DNA of 64,000 bases from assembly GCA_016718565.1 (NCBI GenBank), contig JADKCZ010000013.1:62001-126000 (forward strand). Direction: 5' to 3'. This stretch comes from Anaeromyxobacter sp. GTDB lineage: Bacteria > Myxococcota > Myxococcia > Myxococcales > Anaeromyxobacteraceae. Made by a program: the position numbers and the translations under genes. Shown piece after piece: positions 10,309 to 22,334 of the stretch (the stretch's first letter is position 1; each line of letters begins with the position of its first letter). The notes below the pieces were generated by a model that saw only the letters and a program-made list of their open reading frames with translations, was not told where the DNA came from and ran no database searches.

Positions 10309-10620
10309 CCCTCTCCCCGGAGGGGAGAGGGAGTTCGACCGCGGGTGGACGCGGGCGCCCCTCACCCCTGCCCTCTCCCCGGAGGGGAGAGGGAGACTCA
10401 ACCGGGGAAGCTCAACATTGCCAGCCCCCCTCTCCCCCAGGGCGGGCGTGGACCTTCCTGAGGTGAGGCGGGGCGAGGGCCCCCCGCCGCCGCTATGGGG
10501 TTTAGATGCGCCCGCCCTGCCCCCAGCTTGCTGGGGGAGAGGGAGACTCAACCGGGGAGGCTCAACATGGTCAGCCCCCTCTCCCCCAGCTTGCTGGGGG
10601 AGAGGGCAGGGGTGAGGGGG
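10309..10620. repeat. cluster of CCCTCTCC...GGAGAGGG palindromes
   Basis: The 490-base gap between glnA and the MFS gene holds no credible gene. It contains palindromes with 10-base CCCTCTCCCC arms (10309-10331 and 10371-10393), a degenerate copy near 10427-10445, a partial copy with an AGCTTGCT centre near 10520-10543, and a full copy with 14-base arms at 10577-10606. A 53-base stretch is also duplicated directly with only a few differences (10388-10440 and 10538-10590, period 150). This looks like amplification of a REP/MITE-like element. Confidence 0.85.
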
Positions 10621-10701
10621 CTGCTGTGGGCACTCCGTCCGGGATGACGCAGCGGCGTCCGGTGGCGCCCCTGCGCTCCTGGTGGTATCCCGGCGCTCGC
10701 C

Positions 10702-11940
10702 GTGGGCCTGCTCGCGAACCGCTTCCACGCCGCCGCGGGCGGCCTGCCGCGCGTCTTCTGGACGCTCTGGGCCGGCATGCTGGTCAACCGGCTCGCCTCC
10801 TTCGTCATCACCTTCCTGGCGCTCTACCTGGTGCGCGAGCGCGGCTTCAGCGCCGACGCGGCCGGACGGGTGGTGGCGCTCTACGGGGTGGGGCTGCTCC
10901 TGGCCGGGCCGCTCGGCGGGGCCCTGGCCGACCGGGTGGGCCGGCGCCCCACCATGCTGGCCGGGCTGGCGCTGGGCGGCGCCTGCGTGGCCGCCCTGGG
11001 CTTCCTGCGCGACCCCACCTGGCTGGCGGGGCTGGCCTTCTGCGCCGCCCTCACCGGCGACCTCTACCGCCCGGCCGCCAACGCCGCCATCGCCGACGTG
11101 GTGCCCCCGGCCGACCGGGCCCGCGCCTTCGGGCTGGTCTACTGGGCGGTCAACCTGGGCTGGGCGGTCAGCCTCTCGGTGGCCGGCTTCGTGGCCGAGC
11201 GCTCGATGCTGGCCCTCTTCCTGGCCGACGCCCTCACCTCCTTCGCCTTCGCCACCATCGTGTGGCGGCGGGTGCCGGAGACCCGGCCGGCGCACCAGGC
11301 CCACGCCCCGGCGCTGGCGGGGCTCCTGCGGGTCTTCGGCGACCGCCCCTTCGTCACCTTCCTCGGCATCAACCTGGTGGTGCTGGTGGTCTTCACCCAG
11401 TTCCAGCTGGCCGCGCCGCTGGACTACGCCGAGCACGGCGTCGGGCCGCTGTCGTTCTCGCTGCTCATGGCCCTCAACGGCCTGGGGGTGGTGATCCTCC
11501 AGCCGCTGCTGGCGCCGCGCCTGCCGCGCCACGACGGGGCCAACGTGCTGGCCCTCTCGGCGGTGCTCATCGGCCTGGGCTACGGGATGAACGCCTTCCA
11601 GGGCTCGCTGCCGGCCTACGCGGTGGGGGCGCTGCTCTACACGGTGGGCGAGGTGCTGGGCTTCCCGGTGGCCTCGGCCATCGTGGCCGACCTTGCCCCG
11701 CCCGAGCTGCGCGGGCGCTACCAGGGGGCCTTCTCGATGTCCTGGGGCCTGGCCTTCACCCTCGCGCCGCTGGTGGGCGGCGAGGTGCTCCACCGCTTCG
11801 GGGGCCGGGCGCTCTGGCTGGGCTGCCTGGCGGCGTCGCTGGCGATGGCGCTGGCCCACCTGGCGGCCGGTCCGGCCCGGCGGCGCCGGCTGGCCGCGCT
11901 GCGCATCGACGCCCGGCCGGCCGGCCCCGGGCCGGGCTGA
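10702..11940 (+). CDS. MFS transporter (DHA1-like)
   Basis: 412 residues from a GTG start. The protein is almost entirely hydrophobic with about 12 predicted membrane helices. The MFS motif A between helices 2 and 3 is visible (GGALADRVGRRPTMLAGL), and a related GxLADR-type symmetry recurs in the second half around the loop after helix 8. It is most like drug/H+ antiporter-type (DHA1) major facilitator proteins; the substrate is unknown. The start lies just downstream of the palindrome cluster with no clear ribosome-binding site, so an alternative nearby start is possible. No coupled neighbour suggests a pathway. Confidence 0.85.
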   Translation: MGLLANRFHAAAGGLPRVFWTLWAGMLVNRLASFVITFLALYLVRERGFSADAAGRVVALYGVGLLLAGPLGGALADRVGRRPTMLAGLALGGACVAALGFLRDPTWLAGLAFCAALTGDLYRPAANAAIADVVPPADRARAFGLVYWAVNLGWAVSLSVAGFVAERSMLALFLADALTSFAFATIVWRRVPETRPAHQAHAPALAGLLRVFGDRPFVTFLGINLVVLVVFTQFQLAAPLDYAEHGVGPLSFSLLMALNGLGVVILQPLLAPRLPRHDGANVLALSAVLIGLGYGMNAFQGSLPAYAVGALLYTVGEVLGFPVASAIVADLAPPELRGRYQGAFSMSWGLAFTLAPLVGGEVLHRFGGRALWLGCLAASLAMALAHLAAGPARRRRLAALRIDARPAGPGPG

Positions 11941-12089
11941 CCCCCCACCCCACCCTGGCTGCGCTGACCCTCCGCCGGCGCCCCACCGACCTGACCTGGC
12001 GCAAGGCGGTGGCCGCAGGGTGTGTCACGCTGCGGGAGCCGTACCCGCCCACGCGTGGGCGCAGCGACGCAAGCTCCAGGGGGCCGGGC

Positions 12090-14834
12090 ATGCCGGTGGT
12101 CTCACCCCATGACGGCGCCGGGCAGGCCTTCCGCCAGCTCTTCGAGCACATGAGCGAGGGGGTGGCGCTGCACGAGATCCTCCTCGACCCGGCCGGCCGG
12201 GCGTTCGACTACCGCTTCCTGCAGGTCAACGCCGCCTTCGAGCGGCTCACCGGCCTGCGCGCCGCCGAGGTGGTGGGGCGCACCGCGCTCGAGGTCATCC
12301 CCGCCCTCGAGGCGGAGTTCATCGCGCGCTACGCCCACGTGGCCCTGACCGGCGAGCCGATGCGCTTCGAGCTGCGCGCCGACGCGCTGGGGCGGATCTT
12401 CCACGTCAGCGCCTACCGCCCCGAGCCCCTCCACTTCGCCTGCGTCTTCACCGACGTCACCGCGGAGCGGTCCGCCCAGGCCGAGCTGCGCGCCGCCCTG
12501 CGCCGCGCCGAGGCCAGCGAGCACCAGCTGCGCCTGGTGGTCTCCCAGTCGCGCGACGTCATCTGGACCTTCGACCTCGCCGCCGGCCGCTTCACCTACG
12601 TGAGCCCGAGCATCGAGGCGCTGCGGGGCCTGACGGTCGAGGAGGCCCTGGCCGAGCCCATGGAGCGGGCCCTCACGCCCGAGTCGCTGGCCCGCGTCAT
12701 GGCCGTGGCGGCCCGCAACGGCACCCCCGAGGAGGAGAACCCGCACACCGGCGTCTACGACCAGCCCTGCAAGGACGGCTCGATCAAGCACGTCGAGATG
12801 ACCACCACCTACCAGCGCGGCCCCGACGGGCGCCCGCGCACGGTGGTCGGGATCTCGCGCGACGCCACCGACCGGGTGCGGGCCGAGCGGGCCCTGCGCC
12901 GGAGCGAGGCGCTCTACCGCTGCCTCTTCACCGCCACGCCGAGCGGGGTGATCCTGACCGGCCCGGACGGGCGCATCCTGGCGTTCAACGACCGGGCGGC
13001 GGCGCAGCTCGGCTACACCCGCGAGGCCTTCGCCCGGCTCGCCATCCCCGACATCGACGCCGAGGACGACGCGGACCGGGTGCGCTCCCGGATCCGGCAG
13101 GCCATGCAGGACGGGCACCTCGAGTTCGACACCCGGCACCGGAGCCGCACCGGCGAGCTGCGCGAGGTGCACGTCCGCATCGTCCCGGTGGACCTCGGCG
13201 AGGGCACGGCCCTGCTCTCCACCTGGGACGACGTCACCGAGCAGCAGCGGCTCACCCGGGAGCTGCAGCTCGGGCTGGCCGAGCGGGACGAGCGGGAGCG
13301 CTGGCTGCAGGCCAGCCAGCGGGTGGCCCGGCTGGGCCACTACGTCTTCGAGGTGCGCGAGGACCGGTGGGTCAGCTCACCGATGCTCGACGAGATCTTC
13401 GGCATCGGGCCCGAGCACCCGCGCACCACCGCCTCCTGGCTCGGGCTGGTGCACCCCGACGACCGGGCCGACCTGACCGACCACCTCTCGGCGCTGGCGG
13501 CCGCCGGCTCGCGCTTCGACCGGGTCTACCGGGTCGGGAGGCCGGGCGATCCGCCGCGCTGGGTCCACGGCCTGGGCGACCTCGAGCGCGACGAGGCCGG
13601 CCGGCCGCTGCGCCTGGTGGGCACCATCCAGGACGTGACGGCCCGCCACCAGGCTGAGCTGGTCCGCGAGGGCCTGGCGGACCAGCTGCGCCAGGCCCAG
13701 AAGCTGGAGAGCATCGGGCGGCTGGCCGGCGGGGTGGCCCACGACTTCAACAACATCCTGGTGGTCCTGCTGGCCTGCGGGGAGGCGCTGCAGCGGAGCC
13801 TGGACGAGGGGCGGCCGCCCGAGCGCGAGGACGTGCAGGAGATCCTGGAGGCGGCGGCGCGGGCCAAGGACCTGACCAGCCAGCTGCTGGCCTTCGCCCG
13901 CAAGAAGGTGGTGGCGCCGGTGCCGGTGGACCTCAACGAGGAGGTGCGCCGCGCCGAGCGGATGCTGCACCGCCTGCTGGGCGAGGACGTGGCGCTGGTG
14001 CTGCGGCTGGCGCCCGCCCTGTGGGCCACCACCTGCGACCCGGGCCAGCTCCAGCAGCTGCTGGTGAACCTGGCGGTCAACGCCCGTGACGCCATGCCGG
14101 GCGGCGGGCGCCTCACCCTCTCCACCGCCAACGTGGACGAGCCGGGGGCCGGGGAGGCGGGCTGGCGCGGCCTGGCCCCGGCGGCCGGGCCGCACGTCCG
14201 GCTGGTGGTCGAGGACACCGGGGGGGGCATCCCGCCGGAGCTCTGGTCGCGCCTCTTCGAGCCCTTCGTCACCACCAAGCCGGCCGGCCGGGGCACCGGG
14301 CTCGGCCTGGCCACCGCCCTCGGCATCGCCCAGCAGGCCGGCGGCGTCATCCGCTTCCGCAGCCAGCCTGGCTGCGGCGCCGCCTTCGAGGTGCTGCTGC
14401 CCCGCACCGAGGCCACGGTGGCCGGCCCCGCCGACCCCGGGCGCGCGCCCGGGCCCCTCACCCAGGCCACCGAGCGGATCCTGCTGGTGGAGGACGACCA
14501 GCACGTCCGCGACGCCACCAGCCGCGCCCTGCGCCAGGCCGGCTACCAGGTGGTGACCGCCGCCGGCGGCGCCGAGCTGCAGGCGCTCCTCGGGCCGGAC
14601 CTGCCGGCGCCGCAGCTCCTGCTCACCGACGTGGTGATGCCGGGGATGAACGGCCGCCAGGTGGCCGAGGCGGCGCGGCGGGCCTTCCCGGGCCTGCGGG
14701 TCCTCTTCATGTCCGGCTACGCGCAGGACATCATCGTCCACCACGGGGTGGTGGACCCGGGCCTGGACCTGCTGGAGAAGCCCTTCACCAACGAGGCGCT
14801 GCTGCGACGGGTGCGGGCGGCGCTCGACGCGTGA
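12090..14834 (+). CDS. multi-PAS hybrid histidine kinase
   Basis: 914 residues from the ATG at 12090; the same frame is open far upstream through the MFS gene, but that part is a shadow. Four PAS-like sensor modules lie in series (about 14-130, 145-270, 275-390, 410-515). The kinase core follows, with phosphoacceptor GGVAHDFNNILVVLLAC (histidine about 550), G1 box EDTGGGIP and G2 box GRGTGLGLATALG, and a C-terminal receiver domain from about residue 795 (ILLVEDD, phosphoacceptor in LLLTDVVMPGMNG, KPFTNEALL). There is no membrane segment, so it is probably a soluble sensor. The HDFNN H-box class is typical of large hybrid kinases in myxobacteria. The signal and output partner are unknown; the next kinase gene overlaps or follows directly. 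Confidence 0.9.
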   Translation: MPVVSPHDGAGQAFRQLFEHMSEGVALHEILLDPAGRAFDYRFLQVNAAFERLTGLRAAEVVGRTALEVIPALEAEFIARYAHVALTGEPMRFELRADALGRIFHVSAYRPEPLHFACVFTDVTAERSAQAELRAALRRAEASEHQLRLVVSQSRDVIWTFDLAAGRFTYVSPSIEALRGLTVEEALAEPMERALTPESLARVMAVAARNGTPEEENPHTGVYDQPCKDGSIKHVEMTTTYQRGPDGRPRTVVGISRDATDRVRAERALRRSEALYRCLFTATPSGVILTGPDGRILAFNDRAAAQLGYTREAFARLAIPDIDAEDDADRVRSRIRQAMQDGHLEFDTRHRSRTGELREVHVRIVPVDLGEGTALLSTWDDVTEQQRLTRELQLGLAERDERERWLQASQRVARLGHYVFEVREDRWVSSPMLDEIFGIGPEHPRTTASWLGLVHPDDRADLTDHLSALAAAGSRFDRVYRVGRPGDPPRWVHGLGDLERDEAGRPLRLVGTIQDVTARHQAELVREGLADQLRQAQKLESIGRLAGGVAHDFNNILVVLLACGEALQRSLDEGRPPEREDVQEILEAAARAKDLTSQLLAFARKKVVAPVPVDLNEEVRRAERMLHRLLGEDVALVLRLAPALWATTCDPGQLQQLLVNLAVNARDAMPGGGRLTLSTANVDEPGAGEAGWRGLAPAAGPHVRLVVEDTGGGIPPELWSRLFEPFVTTKPAGRGTGLGLATALGIAQQAGGVIRFRSQPGCGAAFEVLLPRTEATVAGPADPGRAPGPLTQATERILLVEDDQHVRDATSRALRQAGYQVVTAAGGAELQALLGPDLPAPQLLLTDVVMPGMNGRQVAEAARRAFPGLRVLFMSGYAQDIIVHHGVVDPGLDLLEKPFTNEALLRRVRAALDA

Positions 14835-14917
14835 GCCCCGGGCCGGGCCGTGGCCACCCGCCCGCGGCGGGGGCGCGGCGACCGCCACCGCCGGCCCGGA
14901 ACCTGCTATCTCAGGCC

Positions 14918-15969
14918 ATGGCCGCGGAGAGGCAGTGGAACGAGGCGCTGTTCCGGGCGCTGACGGAGCACTCGGGCGACATCCTCTCGCTCCTGGACGC
15001 CCAGGGGCGGTTCCTCTTCAACTCGGCGGCGGCCCTGCGCATCAGCGGGTACAGCTCCGAGGAGCTGGCCGAGATGGGCCCCTTCCAGAGCATCCACCCG
15101 GAGGACCTGGCGACGGTGGCGGAGACCTTCCGGCGGGTGCTGGCCGAGCCCGGGGCCACCGCCTCGGCGCAGTACCGCCACAGGACCAAGGGCGGCGGCT
15201 GGACCTGGATGGAGGCGGTGGCCTGCAACCAGCTCGACAACCCGGACGTGCGCGGCGTGGTCACCTCCTCCCGCGACATCACCGAGCGCAAGCGGACCGA
15301 GGACGCGCTGCGCCAGGGCGAGGAGCGGCTGCGGGCGCTGGCGGCGCGCCTCGACGCCCTGCGGGAGGAGGAGCAGGCGCGCATCTCCCGGGACCTGCAC
15401 GACGACCTGGCGCAGGTGCTGGCCGGGCTGGGCTTCGAGTTCCGCCGGCTGGAGAACCGGCTGGCGGAGTCGGACGCGCCCGCCTGGCTGGAGGACTGGC
15501 TGGCCGAGGCGTCCTCGCTGGTCGGCCAGGCCCACGCCTCGGTGCGGCGCATCGCCTTCGACCTGCGCCCGCCCTCCCTCGACGCGCTCGGGCTCCCCCA
15601 GGCGCTGGCCGCGGAGGCGCGGCGCTTCGAGGCCCGCACCGGGATCCGCTGCGCGGTCGAGGTCGGCGAGTTCCCGGCCCTGCCCGCCCCGCTGGCCACG
15701 GCGCTCTTCCGCATCGCCCAGGAGTCCCTCACCAACGTGGCCCGGCACGCCCAGGCCACGCGGGTCCAGCTGCGGCTCGAGGCCGGCGGCGGCGAGGTGG
15801 TGCTGCGGGTGGAGGACGACGGGCGCGGTCCCGAGGAGGGTGACCCGGCCAAGGCCGGCCTGGGGCTGCTGGGGATGCGGGAGCGCGCCGCCCAGGTCGG
15901 CGGCACGGCGCGGCTGGAGCGCGGCGCCGCGGGCGGCGCCACGGTGGTGGCCCGCCTGCCCCTGGCGCC

Positions 15970-15985
<16 letters not shown>
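14918..15985 (+). CDS. PAS sensor kinase, NarX/LiaS type (HisKA_3)
   Basis: 355 residues from the ATG at 14918. A GTG at 14831 overlapping the stop of the preceding kinase is an alternative start, but the extra residues are proline-rich and unconserved-looking. One PAS/PAC domain (about 15-120, ending in SSRDITERKRTEDAL) is followed by the HisKA_3 helix with ISRDLHDDLAQVLAGLGF (histidine about 161) and a HATPase domain with EDDGRGP and LGLLGMRERAAQVGG. HisKA_3 kinases normally pair with NarL/LuxR-type regulators; none is encoded here, so its partner is elsewhere. Its 3' end overlaps the convergent livF gene by 16 bases. Confidence 0.88.
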
Positions 15986-16688
<703 letters not shown>

Positions 16689-16692
<4 letters not shown>

Positions 16693-17578
16693 GGGCCCTC
16701 CCCGGGGCCGCCGGCCACGGCCACGCCGCCCGCCCCGCCGCCCGGCACCGCCAGGTGGCGCTCCTCCAGGTAGGCGTCGCCCAGGTAGGCCTCGATCACC
16801 CTGGGGTCGCGCCGCACCTGGTCGGGCGTGCCGGCGGCGATGGTGACGCCGTGGTCCAGCACCAGCAGCCGCTCCGAGACGCCCATGACCAGCCGCATGT
16901 CGTGCTCGATGACCAGGATGGCCAGCGAGAAGCGATCGCGGATGTCGCGGATGAGCTGCATCAGCTCGATCTTCTCCGAGGCGTTCATGCCCGCGGCCGG
17001 CTCGTCCAGGCACAGCACGCTGGGGCCGGTGGCCAGCGCCCGGGCGATCTCCAGGCGGCGCTGCTCGCCGTAGGGCAGGCTGCGCGAGGGCTCGTCGGCC
17101 CGGTGGGCCAGCCCCATGACCGCCAGGTAGGACTCGGCGCGCTCCCGGATGCGCGCCTCCTCGGCCTGGTGGTGCTGGGTGCGGAACCAGGCGCCGAAGA
17201 AGCCGCTCCTGGCCCCGGCGTGGCAGGCCACCCGCACGTTGTCGAGGGCCGAGAGCTCGCGGAAGAGCCGGATGTTCTGGAAGGTGCGGGCCACGCCGCG
17301 GCCGCAGATCTGGTGGGCCTTGAGGCCGTTGACCCGCCGGCCGCCCACCAGCACCTCGCCCTCGCTGGGCACGTAGACGCCGGTGATGGCGTTGAAGGCG
17401 GTGGTCTTGCCGGCGCCGTTGGGGCCGATCAGCCCCACCAGCTCGCCGGGGTGCATGGTGAGGTCGAAGCCGGAGAGCGCCTTGAGGCCGCCGAAGCGCA
17501 TGGTGACGCCGCGCACCTCGATGGCCGGGGCGGCCGGGCCGGGCGCGGTCCCGCCGGCGGCGGCCGGGGCCGGCGCGC

Positions 17579-17582
<4 letters not shown>
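16689..17582 (-). CDS. livG: branched-chain amino acid ABC ATPase LivG
   Basis: 297 residues from a GTG that overlaps the livM stop (GTGA). A proline/alanine-rich tail of about 20 residues precedes the ATPase domain, which starts at IEVRGVTMRFGGLKAL. Walker A GPNGAGKTT, the LivG-specific VARTFQNIRLFREL segment, the signature LPYGEQRRLEIARAL and Walker B VLCLDEPAAGMN are present, as is the C-terminal BCA_ABC_TP_C motif VIEAYLGDAYLEER. It pairs with LivF on the cytoplasmic face of LivHM. Confidence 0.93.
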
Positions 17583-18585
<1,003 letters not shown>

Positions 18586-18586
<1 letters not shown>

Positions 18587-19548
18587 TAGACCTTCTCCAC
18601 GGTGACGCGGCCGAAGAGCCCCTCGGGCTTGAAGAGCAGCACCAGGATGAGGATGGTGAAGGCGATGGCGTCCTTGAAGGAGGAGGCGGTGTAGCCCGCC
18701 ACGAACTCCTCGGCCAGGCCCAGCACCAGCCCGCCCACCATGGCCCCGGGCACGCTGCCGATGCCGCCCAGCACCGCCGCCACGAAGGCCTTCAGGCCGG
18801 GCATGAGGCCGAAGAGCGGGTTGATCTGCGGGCGCGGCACGGCGTTCAGGATGGCGGCGGCGGCGGCCAGGGCGCTGCCCAGCACGAAGGTCCAGGAGAT
18901 GATGCGGTTCACCGGGATGCCCATCAGCCCGGCCACCTGCGGGTCGAAGGAGACCGCCCGCATGGCCGTGCCGAAGCGGGTCCGGTAGACGATCCACTGC
19001 AGCCCGAGCATGAGGGCCACCGCCACGCCCAGGCCGATGACGTCGTAGTTGGAGACGTTGACGTCGCCGAGCGGCAGCGCCACCCGCGGCAGCAGCTCGG
19101 GGAAGAAGCGCGGGGTGGGCCCGGGCGGGAACTCGATGGGCATGAAGCCCCAGGGCTGCAGCTGGAAGCCGTACTCCAGCAGGAACGAGACGCCGATGGC
19201 GGTGATGAGCGAGGTGAGCCGGGCCTGGCTGCGCAGCGGCCGGTAGGCCAGCCGCTCGATGAGGTAGCCGAGCAGGCCGCACAGGACCATGGCGCCCATG
19301 GTGACCAGCAGGGCCCGCACCATGGCCCCGGCCACGCCGTCGCCCTGCACCGTCCCGCCGGGCAGGAGCAGGTCGGCCAGGTAGAAGCCGGCGTAGGCGC
19401 CCACCATGTAGACGTCGCCGTGGGCGAAGTTGATGAGCTTGAGGACCCCGTACACCATGGTGTAGCCCAGGGCGATGAGGGCGTAGATGGTCCCGACCGA
19501 GAGGCCGTTGACCAGGTGCTGGAGGAACTCGACGAGGGCTTCGGACAC
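18586..19548 (-). CDS. livH: branched-chain amino acid ABC permease LivH
   Basis: 320 residues with about eight membrane segments. LivH signatures are the N-terminal LVNGLSVGTIYALIALGYTM, VYGVLKLINFAHGD and the later GLMPGLKAFVAAVLGGIGSVPGAM. It follows livK after 54 bases and is transcribed with livM, livG and livF in a chain of 1-4 base overlaps, pointing to translational coupling. Confidence 0.93.
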
Positions 19549-19602
19549 GGGCGGCGGCGCTCCCCGGCTCGCGGTGGCGGGTGGGTCGGGGGCGGGGGCG
19601 GC

Positions 19603-20808
19603 CTAGTTGGGCTGGACGGTGGCGACGAACTTGCCGGTGTCGCCCTCGACCTTGAGGACCACCGCCGGCTTCACCGCGTTGTGGTCGGCGTCCAGGGTGA
19701 TGACGCCGGTGACGCCGGGGAACTCGCGGGTGGCGGCGATGGCGTCGCGGATGGCCGGGCCGGACAGGTCGGGGGCCCGCTCCATGGCCTCCATGGCCAC
19801 CCGGGCCGCGTCGTAGCCCTGGGCCGCCAGCGAGTCGGGCACCACGCCGTGCCTGGCGCGGTACGTCTTCACGAACTCGACGATGCGCGGGCTGGGGTCG
19901 TCGGGGCTGTAGTGGTTGGAGAAGTAGCTGCCCTCCAGCGCCCCGCGGGCGATCTCGTAGAGCTTGGCGGAGTCCCAGCCGTCGCCGCCCATGAGCGGCA
20001 CGGCCAGGCCCAGCTCGCGGGTCTGGCGGGCGATGAGCGCCACCTCGGTGTAGTAGCCGGGCACGTAGATGGCCTCGGGCTTCTTGCGCTTGATGGCGGT
20101 GAGCTGGGCCTTGAAGTCCTGGTCGCCGGCCTTGTAGCTCTGGTCGTCCACGATCTCGCCGCCCAGGTCCTTGAACTTGGAGAGGAAGTAGTCGGCCAGC
20201 CCCACCGAGTAGTCGTTGCCCACGTCGCGCAGCACCGCCACCCGCTGCAGCTTGAGGGTCTCGCGCGCGAACTTGGCCATCACCGTGCCCTGGAACGGGT
20301 CGATGAAGCAGACGCGGAAGACGTAGGGGCGGACCGTGTCGCCCTCCTTGGTGACCTTGGGGTTGGTCGAGGAGGGGGTGATCATGGGCGTCTTGTGCTT
20401 GTCGGCGATGGGGGCCATGGCGAGCGAGCGCTTGGAGGCCACCTCGCCCAGCAGCACCTGCACCTTGTCGTCCACCACCAGGCGGGTGGTCACCAGGGCG
20501 GCCTCCTCCTGCTTGCCCTGGTTGTCGTAGGTCTTCACCGAGACCTGCCGGCCCTTCACGCCGCCGCGGGCGTTCCGCTCCTCGACCGCCAGGCGGATGC
20601 CCTTGTCGGTGGAGTCGCCGAAGGTGGCCTCGTTGCCGGTGAGCGAGCCGACGTGGCCCAGCACCAGGGGGGCGTTGGCGGCCGGGGCGGCGCCGGCACC
20701 GGTGGCCGCGGCGGCGCCGGACGGGGTGGCCTCGCTGGGCTTCTTCTTCTCGCAGGCCGCGAGGGCCAGCAGCAAGGCGAACGGGGCGAGGACGCGGGCG
20801 CGCAACAT
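19603..20808 (-). CDS. livK: branched-chain amino acid ABC substrate-binding lipoprotein
   Basis: 401 residues. The start at 20808 has a GGAGGT site seven bases upstream and gives a classic lipoprotein signal (MLRARVLAPFALLLALAAC, lipid-modified cysteine at 19). The mature protein has a periplasmic-binding fold type I of the Leu/Ile/Val family: LVLGHVGSLTGNEATFG at its start, NARGGVKGRQVSVKTYDNQG, and DYSVGLADYF. The alanine/proline-rich linker after the lipid anchor probably holds the domain off the membrane. It is the first gene of the liv unit and diverges from the DUF4388 regulator gene, with a 110-base shared promoter region. Confidence 0.92.
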   Translation of the reverse strand: MLRARVLAPFALLLALAACEKKKPSEATPSGAAAATGAGAAPAANAPLVLGHVGSLTGNEATFGDSTDKGIRLAVEERNARGGVKGRQVSVKTYDNQGKQEEAALVTTRLVVDDKVQVLLGEVASKRSLAMAPIADKHKTPMITPSSTNPKVTKEGDTVRPYVFRVCFIDPFQGTVMAKFARETLKLQRVAVLRDVGNDYSVGLADYFLSKFKDLGGEIVDDQSYKAGDQDFKAQLTAIKRKKPEAIYVPGYYTEVALIARQTRELGLAVPLMGGDGWDSAKLYEIARGALEGSYFSNHYSPDDPSPRIVEFVKTYRARHGVVPDSLAAQGYDAARVAMEAMERAPDLSGPAIRDAIAATREFPGVTGVITLDADHNAVKPAVVLKVEGDTGKFVATVQPN

Positions 20809-20918
20809 GGTGAACCTCCGCCGATGTGCTTGGGAAATCGGTCGTTTGTAGCTGGGCGCGCCGTGCCTGGTCAACCGGCCGGGAGGGTCAAGGGGCGCGT
20901 GCTATCGTCTCGGGCTCC

Positions 20919-22334
20919 ATGGCCCGGCCTCGCATCCTGCTGGTGGACGACAACGCGGAGCTGCTCACCCTGCTGGGCCGCCTCGTCGAGGCCGAGGGGT
21001 GGGAGCCGGTCATGGCGCCCCGCGGCAGGGCGGCGCTCGACCTGCTCAAGGCCGGCCTCCCCGCGGCGGCGGCCGTGGACGTGCTCCTGCCGGACATGAT
21101 GGGCTACGAGGTCGGCGCGGTCCTGCGGGCGCAGGGCGTCCCCTTCGTCTTCATGACCGGGGTCTTCAAGGGCGGTCGGGCCGCCACCGAGGCGCGCACC
21201 CTGCACGGGGCCGCCGGGTACTTCGAGAAGCCCTTCCCGGGCAAGAAGCTCATCGACGCCCTGGCCGCCCTGCTGCCCTCGCAGGCCCCCACCCGGGCGC
21301 CGGCCGCGCCGCCCGTGCTCGCCACCGACGACTTCGACGTGGAGGTCGCCGTGGAGGCCGACGAGCCCTCCGAGGCCATGGAGCTGACCGGGCGGGTCAT
21401 GCTGACCGAGGGCGGCAAGGTCTCGGCCCTGCTCCGCGGCGAGGTGGTCACGGCCGGACCGCTCGGCAGCCCGGGCCGGCCAGCCCCCCCGGCGGTCCAG
21501 CCGGCGCCCCGCCCCGCCGCCGAGATCCGGGCCGCCGCCGCGGCGCGGCGCGCCGCCGAGGTGGCCGCGGCCCCTCCGGCCGCGCCCGCCACTCCCGCCT
21601 CGCTGGCCTCGCCGGCCCCCCAGCCCAGCGGCGACGGCCCGGCGGTGGGCCGGCTCGAGGACAACCTGCCCGAGCTGATCACCGCCTTCTGGCTCACCGA
21701 GCAGACCGGCGAGCTGACCCTGCAGCGGGGCAAGGTCAAGAAGACCATCTACTTCGAGGGCGGGCGCCCCTGCTTCGCCATCTCCAACCTGATGACCGAC
21801 CGGTTCGGCCCGTTCCTGGTGCGGGTCGGCAAGATCACGCAGGGGCAGCTGCTGCTGGTGCAGGCGGCGGCCGACTCCACCAAGCGGCGCACCGGCGACA
21901 TCCTGGTGGAGATGCAGCTCCTCAAGGAGACGGAGAAGCTCTACTACGTGGCCCAGCAGGTGAAGGCCATCGTCTACTCGCTCTTCGGCTGGGAGGAGGG
22001 CGAGTTCCGGCTCCACTTCGTGGACCGCGCCGCCAAGGAGTCGATCAAGCTCGACCTGCACCCGGCCAACCTGATCATGCGGGGCGTCAAGAAGCTCTAC
22101 AAGCCGGAGCGGCTCTTCCGGCTCCTCTCGCCGGAGGACCGGCTCATCCCCACGCCGCAGCCGGCCTTCGCCCTGCACGAGGTGGAGCTGGACCGCTGGG
22201 AGGGCGAGCTGCTGGCGCGGGTGGACGGCACCCGCACCCTGGCCGAGCTCATCCACATGGCGCAGCGGCCCGAGCACCTGGTGTACGGCTACCTCTACGG
22301 GCTGACGGCGCTGAAGATCCTGGAGAAGCGCTAG
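20919..22334 (+). CDS. response regulator with DUF4388 (PATAN-like) domain
   Basis: 471 residues from the ATG at 20919. A receiver domain (about 1-120: ILLVDDNAELLTLL, conserved aspartate region near VDVLLPDMMGYE, KPFPGKKLIDAL) is followed by a roughly 120-residue alanine/proline-rich linker and a DUF4388 domain starting at GRLEDNLPELITAFWLTEQTG, with the typical GELTLQRGKVKKTIYFEGG. The C-terminal part resembles the helical region found after DUF4388 in myxobacteria. Such proteins are thought to connect two-component signalling to surface motility or development by protein-protein contact; there is no DNA-binding domain. Its stop overlaps that of the convergent DUF218 gene by four bases or less (CTAG). 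Confidence 0.85.
   Translation: MARPRILLVDDNAELLTLLGRLVEAEGWEPVMAPRGRAALDLLKAGLPAAAAVDVLLPDMMGYEVGAVLRAQGVPFVFMTGVFKGGRAATEARTLHGAAGYFEKPFPGKKLIDALAALLPSQAPTRAPAAPPVLATDDFDVEVAVEADEPSEAMELTGRVMLTEGGKVSALLRGEVVTAGPLGSPGRPAPPAVQPAPRPAAEIRAAAAARRAAEVAAAPPAAPATPASLASPAPQPSGDGPAVGRLEDNLPELITAFWLTEQTGELTLQRGKVKKTIYFEGGRPCFAISNLMTDRFGPFLVRVGKITQGQLLLVQAAADSTKRRTGDILVEMQLLKETEKLYYVAQQVKAIVYSLFGWEEGEFRLHFVDRAAKESIKLDLHPANLIMRGVKKLYKPERLFRLLSPEDRLIPTPQPAFALHEVELDRWEGELLARVDGTRTLAELIHMAQRPEHLVYGYLYGLTALKILEKR

Noticed and set aside
10506..12089. Upstream extension of the hybrid kinase frame through the MFS gene
   Set aside because: The sequence before the ATG at 12090 is arginine/glycine/proline-rich shadow of the MFS gene in another frame; the first PAS domain begins just after 12090.
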